A stretch of 64,000 nucleotides of DNA from Taeniopygia guttata. Its lineage: Eukaryota > Chordata > Aves > Passeriformes > Estrildidae. The DNA is taken from NCBI RefSeq assembly GCF_048771995.1, contig NC_133026.1, positions 91,964,501-92,028,500 on the forward strand, given 5' to 3'. The notes under the pieces are model-generated. The model was not told where the DNA came from. It worked only from the letters and a program-made list of their open reading frames with translations, and searched no databases. Positions 36,101-50,900 of this stretch are shown in pieces. Made by a program: the position numbers and the translations under genes. How positions within the stretch are numbered: the first letter of the stretch is position 1; the number at the start of each line of letters is the position of its first letter.

Positions 36101-39100
36101 GAATTAAAAACACCTTCTGCTTTATTTAGATAAAAGCTTAGTGTCCCTTTCCTGTCTTTCCTCACCTCACTTAAATTGCTAGACAGCGTCAGGAATTGGC
36201 AAGATCTTTAATAATAAGATCAGGCAGTATTACTAAATGCATACTAAATTCCCACAACAGGAGCCAAATGGTGACCAAGACAAGAATATTTATTCAATGA
36301 TGTGTTCTATCTTCAGAACAAAAGCATTCCAAGGACATGAAAAGTGAAGACAAATAGCTATATAAAACAATAAAATGGCTCAGACATTGATGTGATTAAA
36401 ATGCTGTCTCGCTAAGGTGCTCTTGGGGGGTGATGCAAACCCTCAGCACTAAGTTGTGCTGTATTTTAATAATACACTAGTTAATGAACATCTTATTTAC
36501 AGTCTACCAGCTTGACAAAGTTTTGCAGCTGCAGTGTAGAGATCAACATTAAGAACCAACAACTCACTCTCAAGGTTAAGGAATTTTTCTTTGTGCTTAT
36601 GTTAAGTGTTGTGGACATGTTTCAAGGTGGCCAAAAACCAAAGCGCAGCACTTTTTTTTGTCTACAAGCATCCTGCAGAAACCGGGAAGATTCCAGAGCT
36701 TCCTCCCGTGCTGAAGGGAAGATAGAGAGTGTCAAAGAGACAGGTTAAATAAGTTCCAAAGTTAACAACACCTGTCCTTAGCTTAGCAGCTAACATACAT
36801 CAATTCAGGGAGCTGCGGTGCGGAAAAAAAAAAAAATAATACAGAGAAGTAGAAATTTTTTTTCTGGGCTCCTTTTCCTTATCCATGCAGATTCTATTTA
36901 TCTGCTCAGCTCCAGTTTTCCTTCTGCATGGATGCAATTTAACAACCACATCACCACGCTAAAACTCTACATAAGACAGCTCATCTTGCTGTTGTCTGTA
37001 TCAGCTCATTTCACACAAATCAGGCCTTTGACCATGGCAAATCAAATGATGTTAGTTGAAAGGAATCCACTTGAACTCTTAGTTCCACTTTTAAATATAC
37101 GGATACAGTACTGAAAGTTTAAGAAATAAAAGGGCTGTGGTTATGAAGGTTATGTGGTTACCTGCTTGTCTGTGGAAAAAAAAAATCTGGAAAATCCTGA
37201 TACTAAGACTACCTGAAGTATATAATGAAAGAGTGGCGAAGCATTCAAGATCAGGTAGGCATCGCAAAGATCAAAAATCCAATCAATAGAAGGGAGAATC
37301 TCATTTGTAACACATATTTCTCCTGGGAAAGCACCACTGTCCTGGTTTTTTTTATGCCTCTCATGTCAGATCAGTCAAAGGCCAATGTAAAGTTAACATG
37401 CCAGATTTCACATCATCTGCTCGCCCAAACAGCTGGGAAAACTGTTCTAGCTGAGCTCTGCTCTTTTGCTCGCTTCAGGTTGTTGTGTTAATTAAAAAGT
37501 CTCGCTCTTGCGTTACACAGCCCACAGGAAGCGAGGAGGAGATTCCTAACTTCATAATCACGTTAGCCAATGGCTCCCAGCGCCCTCCCCGCTGCTCCAC
37601 AGAGCACCAGTGCTGTGCTCTCGCCTGGCAGGCTGTGGGAGGATGCTGCGTAGGAGACCCCTCACGTTATGCACTGTCAGCCCAGGCTCCTTCACAATGG
37701 GAGCTTTCTGCTAAAGAGCAACATAAAATCCTCCCTAAGACTACAAGCCTGATGGAGCGAATTTCCCAAACCGAAAGCCAGCCTCACAAAAATCCGCTTG
37801 GTAAGCAAAGGTAGTCGCTAGCTGGGGAGTTACTGGATTTTGAATGTGTCCCCTTTGGGCTCACCCCTAGCCTAACAAGTAAAAAATATTACTATTGTCA
37901 CCTCCAAGCTTAGACTTTAGAATTTCCATCTTGGAAGCTCTACAAGGAATGAGTCACTCTGTATACCTTGGCAGTGACTTGCAGGCCAACAGGGAATATC
38001 CAGAAGGAAATAATGTCACCAGTTGGTGAGGCAGCAGCTATGTTTACCAGCCTCAACAAGCTCGCGTCTCAGTACTTTTAGTTAAGTGTGGCCAACAGCA
38101 AACCTCCAATTCACAGGTCATAAAACTTCCATTTTAGAAGTAATTTACTATTTAATATGTCTGAAAATTAGAGATCTTCAAAATATATCCCAATCACTGA
38201 AGAAGAATACTAGCTATCAGAATCACACCTAGTGGTGAATTCTTTTGAATACCATATTGTCCTTGCCTGATCTCTGCAAGGTCTTTAGCAGAGCAGGAAT
38301 TCTGGATAATGGAAATGCAGAAGTTCAGAGCAGCTGCCACCTTGTCCTATCTCTGTGAAGCAGGAGAAAGCCTTTACAAACAGGAGCCAGGCGTGTTGGC
38401 ACAGGGCACGCACAGGACAGCAACCACAGCAGGTCAGCACACAGGAGTGAGGCAGGGAGATGTCAGTCTGATTGATTTTGACAGCCTGAGGAAGGTTTAG
38501 GCATTTCAGCAGCTACAGTTGACCATCATCAAGAATTTGCAAGGTGTGACCAAGCTAGTTAGGAAAAAACAAAGCCTGCACTCCAAACCATTTTGTACTG
38601 GTCAAATTGAGTTTTGAGGTAGTTATCAATAAACAAGGCACTGAATAATTAAGAGGACTGCTTATGTGTCAAATGAGATGGTTAATACTGTACAAGGTGG
38701 CACGTACTTGCTAGCTAAGGCTAAGAATAAACTGAGGAATTAAGGGCTCTCAACACATCAATTTACTCAATAAGCTCTAGCAATTTACACCCGTGCTACC
38801 TGATGAACAGTGCTAAAAACACTCAGCAGTGCACTTAAAGGAAATCTTTCTTACTTCATGGCAAATACACTCTGCACATGACTTATTCACATCTTGAGCT
38901 AAAAATTAACTTTTAAAAAGGGCTAACGGAGATGCATCAATTGCACCTTTGAAGCAGACAGTGAGGGAGCAGCACAGAGCCAAGTTTATGGCATGGCAAA
39001 ATTAGGCTGAATGTCACACCAAAGGCTGGCTAGGAGGCTGTGAGAATACCAGTAAGCAGCCACTCGAGAGAAAGTGTATTAATGCAGCTGGTTTTTGTCT

Positions 39101-42100
39101 ACTTCTAACAGATCTATTACCCTCAGAGGATTTATTCTTTCCAAAGCATGCCAATAGCCTTCATTACCAGAAATGCTTTATTAAAAGCTGGACATTTGTA
39201 TGAGCAAGTATAACATGCAACAAGTGCATGTTTTCAAAATGGTCTGCAAAAAAATGAGGATGAAAACTCTTTCCATTGCACTGATTCAGAAATCAGGAGA
39301 CATATCTTGTCACCTCTGCCCTCCCTAAGAAGTTTCAAAACTGTCTGACAACAGACTACATACTACATCCTTTCAAGTCTTTTTATTTGTGTGTATTATA
39401 GTAAGTCTCTAGGATGCTTTCCTTAAGGCCACAAATGGAAGAAAGTAACCATGAGTACAAACTCTCCCTTGTTCCTCTCTGGAATTTACCCCAGGTTTTT
39501 TCTCCTTCACTATGTATACTCTGTGTCCTGTCAGCTGCCAACAGGTTAACAGGCAGAAACAAAGGTGTCATAGGCTTTTAACACTGTAGCCTCAAACTCA
39601 CAAAATAAAGCTTTGCACAAGTCTCATTTTCTTTTAATAAAATACCAAGTTTCTGCTGCCCACTTGTGAGGGCACTTCAAGCATCCTTATTTTCTAAGCC
39701 AACAGACACTGTCTTAAGCAAACTCAAGGAAGGCAGCCTTACAAGACCCATGCTCATTTTTTCTTATGAGGAAACAGTTTTCTGAAATTCACTTTCAAAT
39801 TTCCATTTTTGAGGTATCAGCCCATGGGGCAGCAGCACACTCAAAGTGTCCCTAACTGGTATTAACAGTTATTGCAGTTTGAATTAATTGCTCATGCAGA
39901 TATTAATTGTCAGCACACAATTATCACCAACCACGATTATTTGCAGACTCTTCAGGAGAAAGTCTGCCTTTCTATAATACTGTTCTCATTACACTCATTT
40001 CATGAAATCATTCACATTACAACAGAGGTAAACAAATGAAAGTGGCTAGATTGATAGAGCATTTACAATTGGAGTAACTTGTAAAGTTTGAGAATTTGGT
40101 TTAGGCAGAATGTTTGCACAGCAAGTTCTCTTTTGATGACTAAGCTGTCACTGAAACTGGCTGAAACTCTGAACCACAATTCCTCTCACAGGGGCTTTGC
40201 CAGCTCTGATGCCTACTGCCAGTTTTCATCAGTTCAGCAGCAGCCGGCACCACCACCTGACAAAACTACTTCCAAATTCAACTTCTGTACCAAGCCTTGC
40301 AGTCTAGGGGCAAGGTAAGGCAGCCAAGCACGGCAAGAACATTCAGACTTCTTACACTGTCGAGCTGGACTCAATGAGGGAGAAGTTCTTTTGTTTCTAG
40401 GAATTTACACAAGATCAATACTGATAAATTTCTCTCTACTGCTCTAGCAGGGAAAGCCACATGAAATAAAAAGACAAACTACTGTATCAGACTTCTTCTC
40501 TCCTCCAATATTTTTTTTTCCCCCTTCACATTCCCCACTTTATTTCCCCCCCACCTTCTTATCTGATGAAGCATGAAAGCTGTTGCTCTGCCCCCTCCGC
40601 TACCTCTCTCTGCCAGCAATACAGCCAAGAGATTCTAACTCTAAAATTTACAGACTGTATTACAACCTGTCAGCACTTCTAATATAAAAAAATATGCCAG
40701 ATCACATCCTTCAAACAATTTTCATCAGAAGTCATGCTGTCAGTGGGGTGCAGTGAGTGGAGGAATTCCTGTTTATTGTTAGACTTGAAAATTTACTGGA
40801 GAAAGGACTTCCAATTACGAGCTAATACCTGAAACACCACACCAATTTGTATGTCATTAGCACAGATGTTTATGCAGAAGACCAAACTAAAGTTTGTGGA
40901 CGAAGAATCATTGCAGAAGGGTGACCAGCATGGGAGGAATGGGCTATGCTCAATGCCTGCTAGGATAGGAAGTGATACCCGAGGAAAGACGTGGCCCTGT
41001 CCTCTCAGAGGACAATCATGCAAAAGAAGGTGTACTCTGTGTCATGCTATTGCACTCCCAAATGTCATTGTCAGGGCTCAGATTGCTATATGGATTCTGA
41101 CTCTGAGCTGCCAGGCATGCACAGACTTCAGCTTCCAAAAGCTATGATCTGTCATTTCATTTTAGGACAGGCCTGGCTTTGTGATGTTTTATTTTAGATG
41201 CTGTATTACTGTTACAGGTCCCTTAAAAGTTAAGCCATGAGTTGTCAGCTGGAGTCAGCTCGCTAAAAGGTACCTTAGATTTGAAACTCAAACATGAGCA
41301 CAAAATGCAGGCACAAAAGAGTCACTGGTATCTAAGTGTGAAAGTCAAATAAAGCTGGCAAAGTTGGGACTGCCACGGCAAGGAGAACGTAACTAACATC
41401 CTGCAGCATGCACAAGTGGGTATCACCTGCTCCAGCCAGGGCTGAGCACAGCTCTGTCCTACTTGTACTCAATCACTGCAAAATGGGGAGAGGGGAAGCA
41501 GACACACTGTGGGTCTTCTCATGAAAGCTCCCAACTCAAATAAAAGCCAGATTCCTTTCCAGTATTGGGAAAGAACACACCTGCTCAGGATATCACCACA
41601 TCTCTCCTGAGTAAGGGCAGCAAGGCCCTCAGAACACAAGCTGGCTCATTCCTGAGCTGAAACACACAGACCGATCTCATTTCTGCCTATTCATGGGTGG
41701 CTAATTTGTACCAATAGTGCAGCTCTGCCAAACCCACCCAACAGGCCCAGTCTGAAACTTCCAGTGCTGCCAGCTTCCCATGGACAAACCTGATCTTTGC
41801 TAACTCAACTCCACCCTCAGCTCTTTCATCCTGACAAGAGACTAGGTTGTCCAGGATGCTCCTGGCTGATAAGCAAACTCCTTTTGATTACTTCTGGTTG
41901 TACTAACACAGGCAACACTCTAGCAGCTGGTTCTACACAAAGAAAGCTTGAGGAAACAAAAACCCAATCACCACACCAATAAAAAACAGGGCTGTTGACA
42001 GATTAACCACTTGGAGAAGCATTAATTTGTCAACCATTGGCCTGCTGCGCTCTGCTCATGCAGCAACTCTGTCCAGTCTCTCCTGACAGACTTTCAGGGC

Positions 42101-42252
42101 AGGGACTGGTTCCATATTTTTGGTACTCTGAGTCTTCAAATTCTAAACACAATACAGAGATCACTGAAGCTTGTGGAAGAGAAAATGCAAGCACAGAAAG
42201 CAGTGCTTTGTAAACAGTCTTCAACATTTTCCTGTAAAAAGAAGGCAATGTG

Positions 42253-42256
<4 letters not shown>

Positions 42257-42310
<54 letters not shown>
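42257..42310. repeat. (AT)27 microsatellite
   Basis: An uninterrupted AT dinucleotide tract flanked by tttc on the left and gaaa on the right, so the whole block is self-complementary. Confidence 0.98.
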
Positions 42311-42314
<4 letters not shown>

Positions 42315-45300
42315 ATTATGTTCATACATACATATGAACAAGCATTTCACAATTTTCAATCACAAATTTTCATTTTCTTTGGCCCACTCGTGTCTGGAAG
42401 ACAGCCACACTGTATTGAACATTCCACAATTTCCAAGTTTAGACAAAACAGGCCTGAAGACAATCTGGATTCAACCCAAAAAAGCAACTTTGCCTCAATT
42501 GAACTTTATTGGCAATTCTACTTGTGAAGAGGCAACCTAAGAGAAAGGAAGGCTCATGTCAGTATTACAATCCGTTTCAGTCACAGAGAGACTTTCAGTG
42601 TGAAAGTTTTTCTGTTTACACCATGAAAAGAGTAAAAAGGCAATATGGAAAACACATTTGAGAGGCAGTAGGAAAGAAGTATTGATACTGTTAAGTTCTG
42701 AAGAAGGGCTATGAACAGACATGTGAGTAATGAGGACCATATCCAGCCTATTGGTAGTTTTGCAGAAAGGACAGATTCAATCCATGAGCAATTCCAGCAT
42801 GCCTCCATGGTTCAAGGCTACAAATGTAGGTCTCAGACTGAGAATTTTAAATACTCACTGTATTCAAGCTTGAATTTGGGTTGACTTCTTTCCTACACTT
42901 CCATCAAGCTTTTGTGGTTAATCCAATTGGTCCCTGCCTCTATCTTCTCAGGCTGCCATAAGCTGTGTCATGGTATGACAGAATTATTTAATGAGTTTAT
43001 GTGCAAGTTTGTAGTAGAAGATTACCAATTCAGGATCAGTAAGTTATATTATACATTGAAAACATCGGCCCTTAGAGATAAATGTTTCCTATCTTGTCTT
43101 AGCTCAAAAGCCTAAGCCTTGCCTGCTCCAAGTTTGATTTGCAGATTTTGCTTTGGAAAGGATTCTTTTCAAGTCAAGAGAGACCTGTTAAATAAAATCA
43201 AATACATATGATAGCTCTGTATCAGCTATTTCTGGATGCATTTATAGCAGTAATCAGCAATCTTACGCATGTTATCACCTGACTATACAGACACCACCTC
43301 TGAAGCAGCTACTGAGGAAAGCAGGCAGGAAGTAAAGTCATGACTTCTGCTTTGGAGATAAGGGAAACACTTAAAGGACTATTAACAAAAACCACAAAGA
43401 TACCAAGCTAGTAACTGGCTGTTCATCTGTTCTGGCTTCGGAATAAATCCTTGAAATTTGTCTACCAGTCCCTGAGCAGCCCCAGGATCAAAAGGACAGC
43501 GAAGAACTTCTGCCCTCATCAAGCTCCTTCTGGAACAAAGATGTACGCACACATATGCGCTGGAGCACAGATGATGATAAGCTCTGCAGAGCACTCCCTG
43601 AAGATAGGCCATGTGGACAACATCAGAGGGGTGATAAACTATGTGTGACTATATCTGCATAGAAAAGGCCTTTAAAGTCAGGTTGCTGACTGCAGGATGT
43701 GCTGCTCTTACAGGTACCAGCCAATAAGTAGCTCCAAAAGGATGCCTGCTGTCTATATGACCACTCATTGCCTTGCAGTGCGAAAGAAAAGCTGACCTGT
43801 GGATTTTTACCACTTATGAATGTAACCTGAAGTTCCTAAACATAGGGCTGTAACCCAGATTCTGTTCTAATTGTCAGACATCCTTTCAGTCCAATCTGCA
43901 GAGAACTGATAGCAAGTCACTTCAGTATGAGCAGAGGAACCTGGAGAAGTGACAGTGCCACGGCTCACTTTGACAATCTGGCAAAATTCTGAAGGAACAT
44001 CTAAAGAAAGGAAAGGTTTGCATCTGATATTGAGTGAGATTTGGAGTAAGAGCAGATAAAAACCAGGGTTGTTTGTCCTAGGAGGTTCTGACAGGATCTT
44101 AAAGCAATACTTAGGGTCTGGTCAGCATCACTAACAGAGGCCAGCAGAGCTATGGTGATATGCCAGCAGATGGAAAGCAGTGTTAAGTGCTCCTATGGCG
44201 GGAGAAAAAGCATCTGACCATCTGCTGAGCTCACTGAAACAGTGGCTACTTAAGCGCAAAAATTAACTTCCAGAAAAACAAAACCAAGTACAGCCTGTTC
44301 TTCAGACAGTCAACTTTATAGATATCCACTCTAAGAATCTGGATTTTACAGCAGAGGCATACAAGGCAGTAGCCCAAAGAGAGCCAAAGGCTGTCATGGA
44401 CACTCAGTTACAGAGATATTTAGAGGAGCACAATGGAGAAAGTATAAAAATTAACAGGAACAGAGGAGATGAGAAGAAAAGGGGGGTGTGGAGTGGGTTA
44501 GTGCTGAGCTAAAGGCTACATTACAAAGCTCATATATAATAGAAAAGAAGCACTGAGAGCAGGGAAAAAAGAGAAAACTAGAGGGTAAGGCACCAGCTCA
44601 TGAAGCAGAAAGAGTACTGTGGTCAGCAGTGAGGAAAAAAGGAGATTCATTATTTGAGAGAGAATGGAACCAAAACCAGTGCTAAAGACTGAAAGGACTT
44701 CTGTTAATAGACTCACGTACATTTCCTCAAACACCTCACTTCAGTCTGAGATATGCTCTTCTTAATGCAGATTCCAGGAGGCATATGAAGACAAAGTTTA
44801 CAATTCACCCCACCCAGATACCAAGCACTGATTTATTTGTATCGTCCGTACTTTCCACTGAAGATAGTATACAGGTAGAAAAGCCTATTCCAAACTCACA
44901 TCAAAATCTTTCATTTTCACCTCCAGAAAAGGAAAGCTGTAGCTTTTATTGTCAAATGATACATTAAGGACTCTATATTGTCAGGCTTCCCTGTGCTGTG
45001 ACTAGATTTACAGGGCTGCATCCTCAGCTGTCATGTACACTATCACTACACTGAAGTCAGCAGAGCTGCAGCTGGACCTGCTTCATGAACTTCACTGTTT
45101 AAACATCAGCCTGATGTGCTGTCCAGTTGCAGGAAAAAAAAATTATGTATCTTTCAGAGGTTTATATATTTTCTACCAAGACAGTGAATCCTGACTTCTG
45201 TTTTTGGTTTATAAGTGCTTTATAAGCTCTTTAGCCTACAGGAATAGATCTATCACACCATCTCTTGGTGACTTCTCTATGAAGGCTAAGGTTAACTTGC

Positions 45301-45674
45301 AAGTGGGCAGAAGCCACACCATTCCGCTTTGGTGCTGCTGAAAGACAGGACCATTGCTTAAAACTTGGAAAAGACATGGCATTTCCAACCCAGCAACACA
45401 TAGTGCAAAATAAATTCTGATCCTACCCTAAAGTAATTTCATGCCTACTTCCATGCTTCTCCTCTCAGCTGCTGAAGCAATCCAGTTGTACAACTCCACT
45501 CCTACAGCAGAGCACAAAAAAAGAACTAAGGGCAGAGGAGACAGGAGATTGAGCCAGCTGCTGCACTGCACTCAGCAGAGAATTCTTGTTCCTGGAACTG
45601 ATGAGGCCACAGAGAAAAATCTCACACTCCTGCGACTGCGACTCTGTTCTCTCAAGTAACAAATGCTGGGTGTT

Positions 45675-45700
45675 GGGAGGAGGGATAAGGGTGGTGGGGG
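45675..45700 (+). other. Canonical G-quadruplex motif
   Basis: G-runs at 45675-45677, 45682-45684, 45689-45691 and 45696-45700 are separated by 4-base loops. Confidence 0.8.
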
Positions 45701-47921
45701 TGGTGGTAAAAGATGATCTCACACAGCTATCAAGAAAAACAGGAGAGAGGGATAGGAAAGAAAGCATACCTGAGAGACATGTTAAGAGATGTCTGAACAA
45801 GAACAGGGCTGGCCCAAAACCACACCAGTCTCTTGGGAGTTGTGGAAGTAAAAGCAGTTCTGCAACTAAAGGCTTATCAATCACTTGTGTGCGTATGCTC
45901 TGCAGAAATGAGAAATAAAATATGGGAATTGAAGGATGACTCTAGCAGGCTGTTAACAGGAAGAGAGAAGAGTAGATATGGGAAGAGAAGAGAGCATAAG
46001 AAGCAGCACAAACATTATGTTTGGGAAAAGCGAAGACATAGAAAATGCCCCTGTGCCATATGTCTGGAACAATTCTTATCTCACCTCCTTTAAATAACCA
46101 GTGTCACATTGCTGACTTCCTTCATATTCCCACTTACATCAGACTCTCCCAAAACATCATTTCTTTTTCAGGAGTGGTGACTGCTATGCTGCAACCTATG
46201 AAGCAAACAGCTGCTGAAGGAAGGAAGCAGTGAGTTTTCAGTCGACTTACTAGTCATGCAACTCTGTCAAAAGAGAATAATAATTCACAGAACCATTCTG
46301 TGGCACAGGATGATGAGAATTATGTATTGAACTATCACCATTGGTTTACTAAGCATGCTTGTCCACAACTCTAGCAATCCAGAAGAGGTGGTCAGCTTGC
46401 TTCCTAGGGATAAAAAAAGCAAGCCGATAACACCAGGTTACAGACTTAATCCCACAAAACATTGCGAAATGTTTGCGAAAACATATTCCAGCCTAAGCTT
46501 GTTTAGGTAATTAAGACGAAAGATCTTCCACCCTACCTTTGCTATAAGCTATTCCAGTACAACTGTACCCGACACTTAGCCTGAAAACATGCCCATTCAA
46601 GTTTGGATACTGGATTCAACCCACTTAAAAATTCTTCTGTATAACTTGAAAAGACTGAGCATATACCTCCCTAACAGCTGGATGATTAGCGTTAATCAGC
46701 CATTTCACTCCTCTCTCACTGTCGCTGTAGCCAAAGGCTGAAAGGATTCACTATAAAAGCCACTCCATTTATAAAGCTTTGTCACATGATAAATATGGTC
46801 ATGACTTAAAATTATCACCAAGCCTTTCCTGAGTCAGCACCACCAGACTGACCCATCTCCTGCACTGAGTGTCTGTACCGTGCAACCACATTACTCCAGG
46901 AGTACACACTCAACTCTTATTTCTGGCAAAATTGCTCTATCCTCAACAGAACAGGTTTTAACATGGATTTTAAGTCCAACATGATGCAGCTATAGCTGTC
47001 AGTATTCAATGCTGCCGGAACCACTACATTGATTTGGTGTTTGTCATAGTTCATTCCTGTTTGAATATATAGGTCTCTAACAACTCTCCAGAGTAGCACA
47101 GCACACTCAGCAGCACAAGCCTCCCTCATAATACAGCTCCTCCTCAACCCAGAAACAAGAGCCCTAGAAGGGCAGAGTAAGGTACCTGTAAGCTTTCAGG
47201 TTTGGAGGAATTTCACAGAGCACATGTGACCAATCCCTCATTACACCACACTCAATTTCAAAGAGTGATCTCCTGAAGCCAGTTAGATGCTTTTTTCATT
47301 TTATGTCATGGGAAGGCTCTCTGAAATCACAGGCTCCATTGATTAGAGACCATTTGAGCTGCAGCACAGGTGTATTTCTGTCAGTTCACAAGCATTTACT
47401 CTCACGGCAAGAAGCCTTCAGCTTCCTTACCTCCATTTCTTTCCCCAGTCTCATCAGTGCTGCATATATTGACATCCACATAACTCCTCTTTACATGATT
47501 CCCTGGACAGAGGCAGTGACATTTGGATTGGTATCGCCAGGACTCTGCCATCTAATGAGCTCCCAGTTTCTATCTTTCTAGCTCTGAATGAACAGAAGGC
47601 ATCTGCCAGCAAGGGCCTGGACTGCAAGCAGAAGCATTTCAGAGCTGCTGCACCATTATTTCACCTGTGACAAAGTCAGGAGTTTACAAGAACAGAATAG
47701 GAATAGGCATGTTAGTTTTGACAAGCTGAGGCTTGAAAACAGGAGCATGAGGGCATTTCCAGTAAAAAAAACATAGCATAATTCTCAGAGTTTTATGAGA
47801 AACTTATTGAGAAAACATTTATGGTTTTTGCCTATATTTAAACTTCACCCTTCACTTTCACCAGAGTGAATAGAAAATTAAGTCCTTTGTTATTGCTTTT
47901 GCTTATGTTGCCCCTTTATTT

Positions 47922-47950
47922 GGGGGGGGTGGGGGGGGTCGGGCAGGGGG
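47922..47950 (+). other. Strong G-quadruplex motif
   Basis: G8-T-G8-TC-G3-CA-G5 on the plus strand, which is the template strand for PARD6G. Confidence 0.85.
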
Positions 47951-50900
47951 AGATGTATAATCCAGACTTTGGCATCTGTTTCTCTCCCCTTGGCTCCCCT
48001 AGCATTCTACATCACACTAGACCTGATCATGAAAGACTCCAACAAGTTGCTTGAGCATTTTCAAGTATGTCAAATCAGCATCACCACTCCTCACTCAATC
48101 TGCCTTCCCACACTCCGTGTAAGGCTACTCATTGTATAAGCACCACCTGCTGAAAGAGCAGACATCGCACAACTGACATGTTTTCCGAAGGTAGTGAGAC
48201 ACCTCCAGCCACCCATTTCCTGTGGATTCCCAGCAAGATGGTCTTCTGGGACTCCAGGCATGAAGGAAAAAACAGAACAGAAACAAAACAACCAAGTCAC
48301 AGTTTCACATCAGCAAAACGCAATGCTTCTTCTGCAGCAAGTAGTGTGTAGAAGACACTTCCCACTATCTGCCACTCGCCTCCTCCAGATTCCAACAATT
48401 CAAGTATTCCTGGTCAGCAGAAGTCCCTTTCTTCACAGGAGCAAGAGGATAAGCTGTCAGCTGTGCCATACAGCCGTGGTGCTGTGAGACTGCTGTGACA
48501 GGCAGCTTGCATCTTGCCAGCACAGACATATTTGTGAAGAAATTAAAGCAGCTTTAGCAACACACTGCACGGCCACCTACGCATCCTTCTGAAGTCAAAG
48601 CTTGGCCCCATGTGCTGAGGAGACCTGTGGAATGCTGGCAAGCAGAAACAGTTGCCAAAACCAGCAAACCAAAGTGGCATCAGTGTCGGAGGGAAACCAG
48701 TGGTTAACACCTGCTGCTCTAACTCAGACCCGCAAGCAAGCAAGGTTCCAGAGAACAGTTTTCAAAGCCATAGACAAGATTCAACCAACTTCTGTAGCAA
48801 GGATAGAAAACCATTCATCTTGGATGTTTCATGCACAAAAACATGTTCATTTCTTCTTCCCAGTCAGACAGCAAAGTCATTTCCAGTGAAGACAGAAATA
48901 AGATGAAACCAAAAAATGAATTCTCCCTTCATACATAGTAGGTCAGGGGGAAACTGCATTTCTCATTCAGCAGAGGCATCTGCTGAAGGAAGGCAGAGGG
49001 CGGAAGGAGCAGTATTGCCAAAATCAGCAATACAAACATCAGAACAGCTTCAGCATGTCATCCTCTGCCTGCTGGCAAAGCAAATGCCCTTCTACCGAGG
49101 CACAGGGGAAAGTCAGCCATCACAGAAGTAATTGAAACAGAGATGAACACTGGGGATAGATTTCCTCGAAGAGTCTCATTAGCAGATCAACTAGAGTCTG
49201 ATCTCCTCCCTCTTTACTATAAAAACATCAAAACATATTCTTTATTAAACTCCACTTGCAAGTGATTTCAGAGAGACTAAGAGCAGGGCACGCTTAATAA
49301 CAAAACATGACTGGAAGGGCTAGACCTGATTTAAAAAGTCAATAAAGCATGTGTTTTCATTTAAGAAACAAAACTTAACTGTGGTTTTAATAAAAATCCA
49401 ACCCTTATTTGTTTTGGAGGAGAAGAAGGGAGACCAGTGTGCTGCTCCTCTTGCATCCTCAATTTTGAATCCATCTCACTGCTCATAGCAACAACAACCA
49501 AAATTCAGCTCATCAGTATGAGAGGTCTACTCCTAAATCAAGTGGAAAACCCAGGCATGTGCTGGGTGGATAGAAGAAAACCATTTGGAGGTTCTTGCAT
49601 TGCTTCAAAGATTAATCAAACATTTTAATTTTGAACCAGAAGCAGCACAGCAGGATAGGGATTTTGTTTTTAAAGGGCAATTAGAGTCTTCCTCCTCCAT
49701 TTGTTCTCTCTTTAGAAGAAATATCTCTATTGTCTTGACATTTTGGAAAGGAAAAGCACCACTGTGATTGTTTCACAGCAGTTATGAAATGCAGCAGTCA
49801 CACAATATGCAGCCCTAGGTTTGTGTTTTTGGTTCTCACTTAGGTGCCCAGTCGGGGTGGTGCAGGCATGAAATCATTTGCCTGTCAGCTCAGCTGCTGA
49901 TCACTTATCTAGGGAGAAAATCACTGATGACTGCAAACCAAGATAAACACCCAATGTGCACAATGGAAGAACTCTGAAAAACAATATATGCTTTCAAAGA
50001 GAGGCCACACATTAATGACCCATTGCTTTTCCACCTTAGCCACTACCTCTACCAGACTCATATCTTAGTGATCAGCCTATTCAAACTCGAAGATATAAAA
50101 ATATTTGGTTTGCAGAGCACACATAGACTTAAGAACAAGTTACCCTGGAAGGTACTCTGCCAAATTTATAGTCTGAAAACATCAGGACAAGCAACCACCT
50201 ACTGAAATGGAGTCTGAAGAGCCATCTTAAAAGTTATTTAACCTCCTATCTTGAGGAGACTGGCCAGTACCAAATGAATTGCAGTCATGTTCCCTGCTAG
50301 CTAAGGCCAAGAGTTCTGCAACATTGTGCTTTATGATTTAATCAGGCATAAGAAATGCAGAACTCCTCACATGTGGCAGCAGCCACCCCACAATACCTGC
50401 AGTGAGTGAATTTTCTGACTGCAAGCAGTTCCCTGGGTACATCTCAGATTCTTCAAAATTTTGCCATTTATGAGGTGCTTGCTTTTCACCCAGCAAGACT
50501 GCAACTTTGTTTCAGAATCTGAAGGAGGAAATTTTGGGAAGCTTTAGTCAAGACACTGCAGGACAGAAGCCCACTGCATAAAGACCAGGTCCTTATTTAT
50601 TCCATAGAGCAGTCATTAAAAACAAAACCAAGAATTCCCAGGATTTTTGCCTCACTTTAGGGCTGGAGGAGGTGGGGGAAGTGTTTGGTATTTGATTCCA
50701 GATTTCCCACAGTGATTAACGCATTTTTTAAAAGTTCCCCAGTAAGACACAAGAGCTGTAGTGATCCAATCGATTTCACACCATGACACTGACAGTAAGA
50801 CGCCCTCCTGCCAACAGCTGGCTCTTACTAATCCTCCCAGTCAACCTGCTGGAACATGATTTTGCACCCAAGGCCACATGCAAAAGCTTCTGGCTCAGGA

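Noticed and set aside
44140-44185. Possible CTCF motif (ccagcagatgg)
   Set aside because: The match fails in the GGCRS half of the motif.
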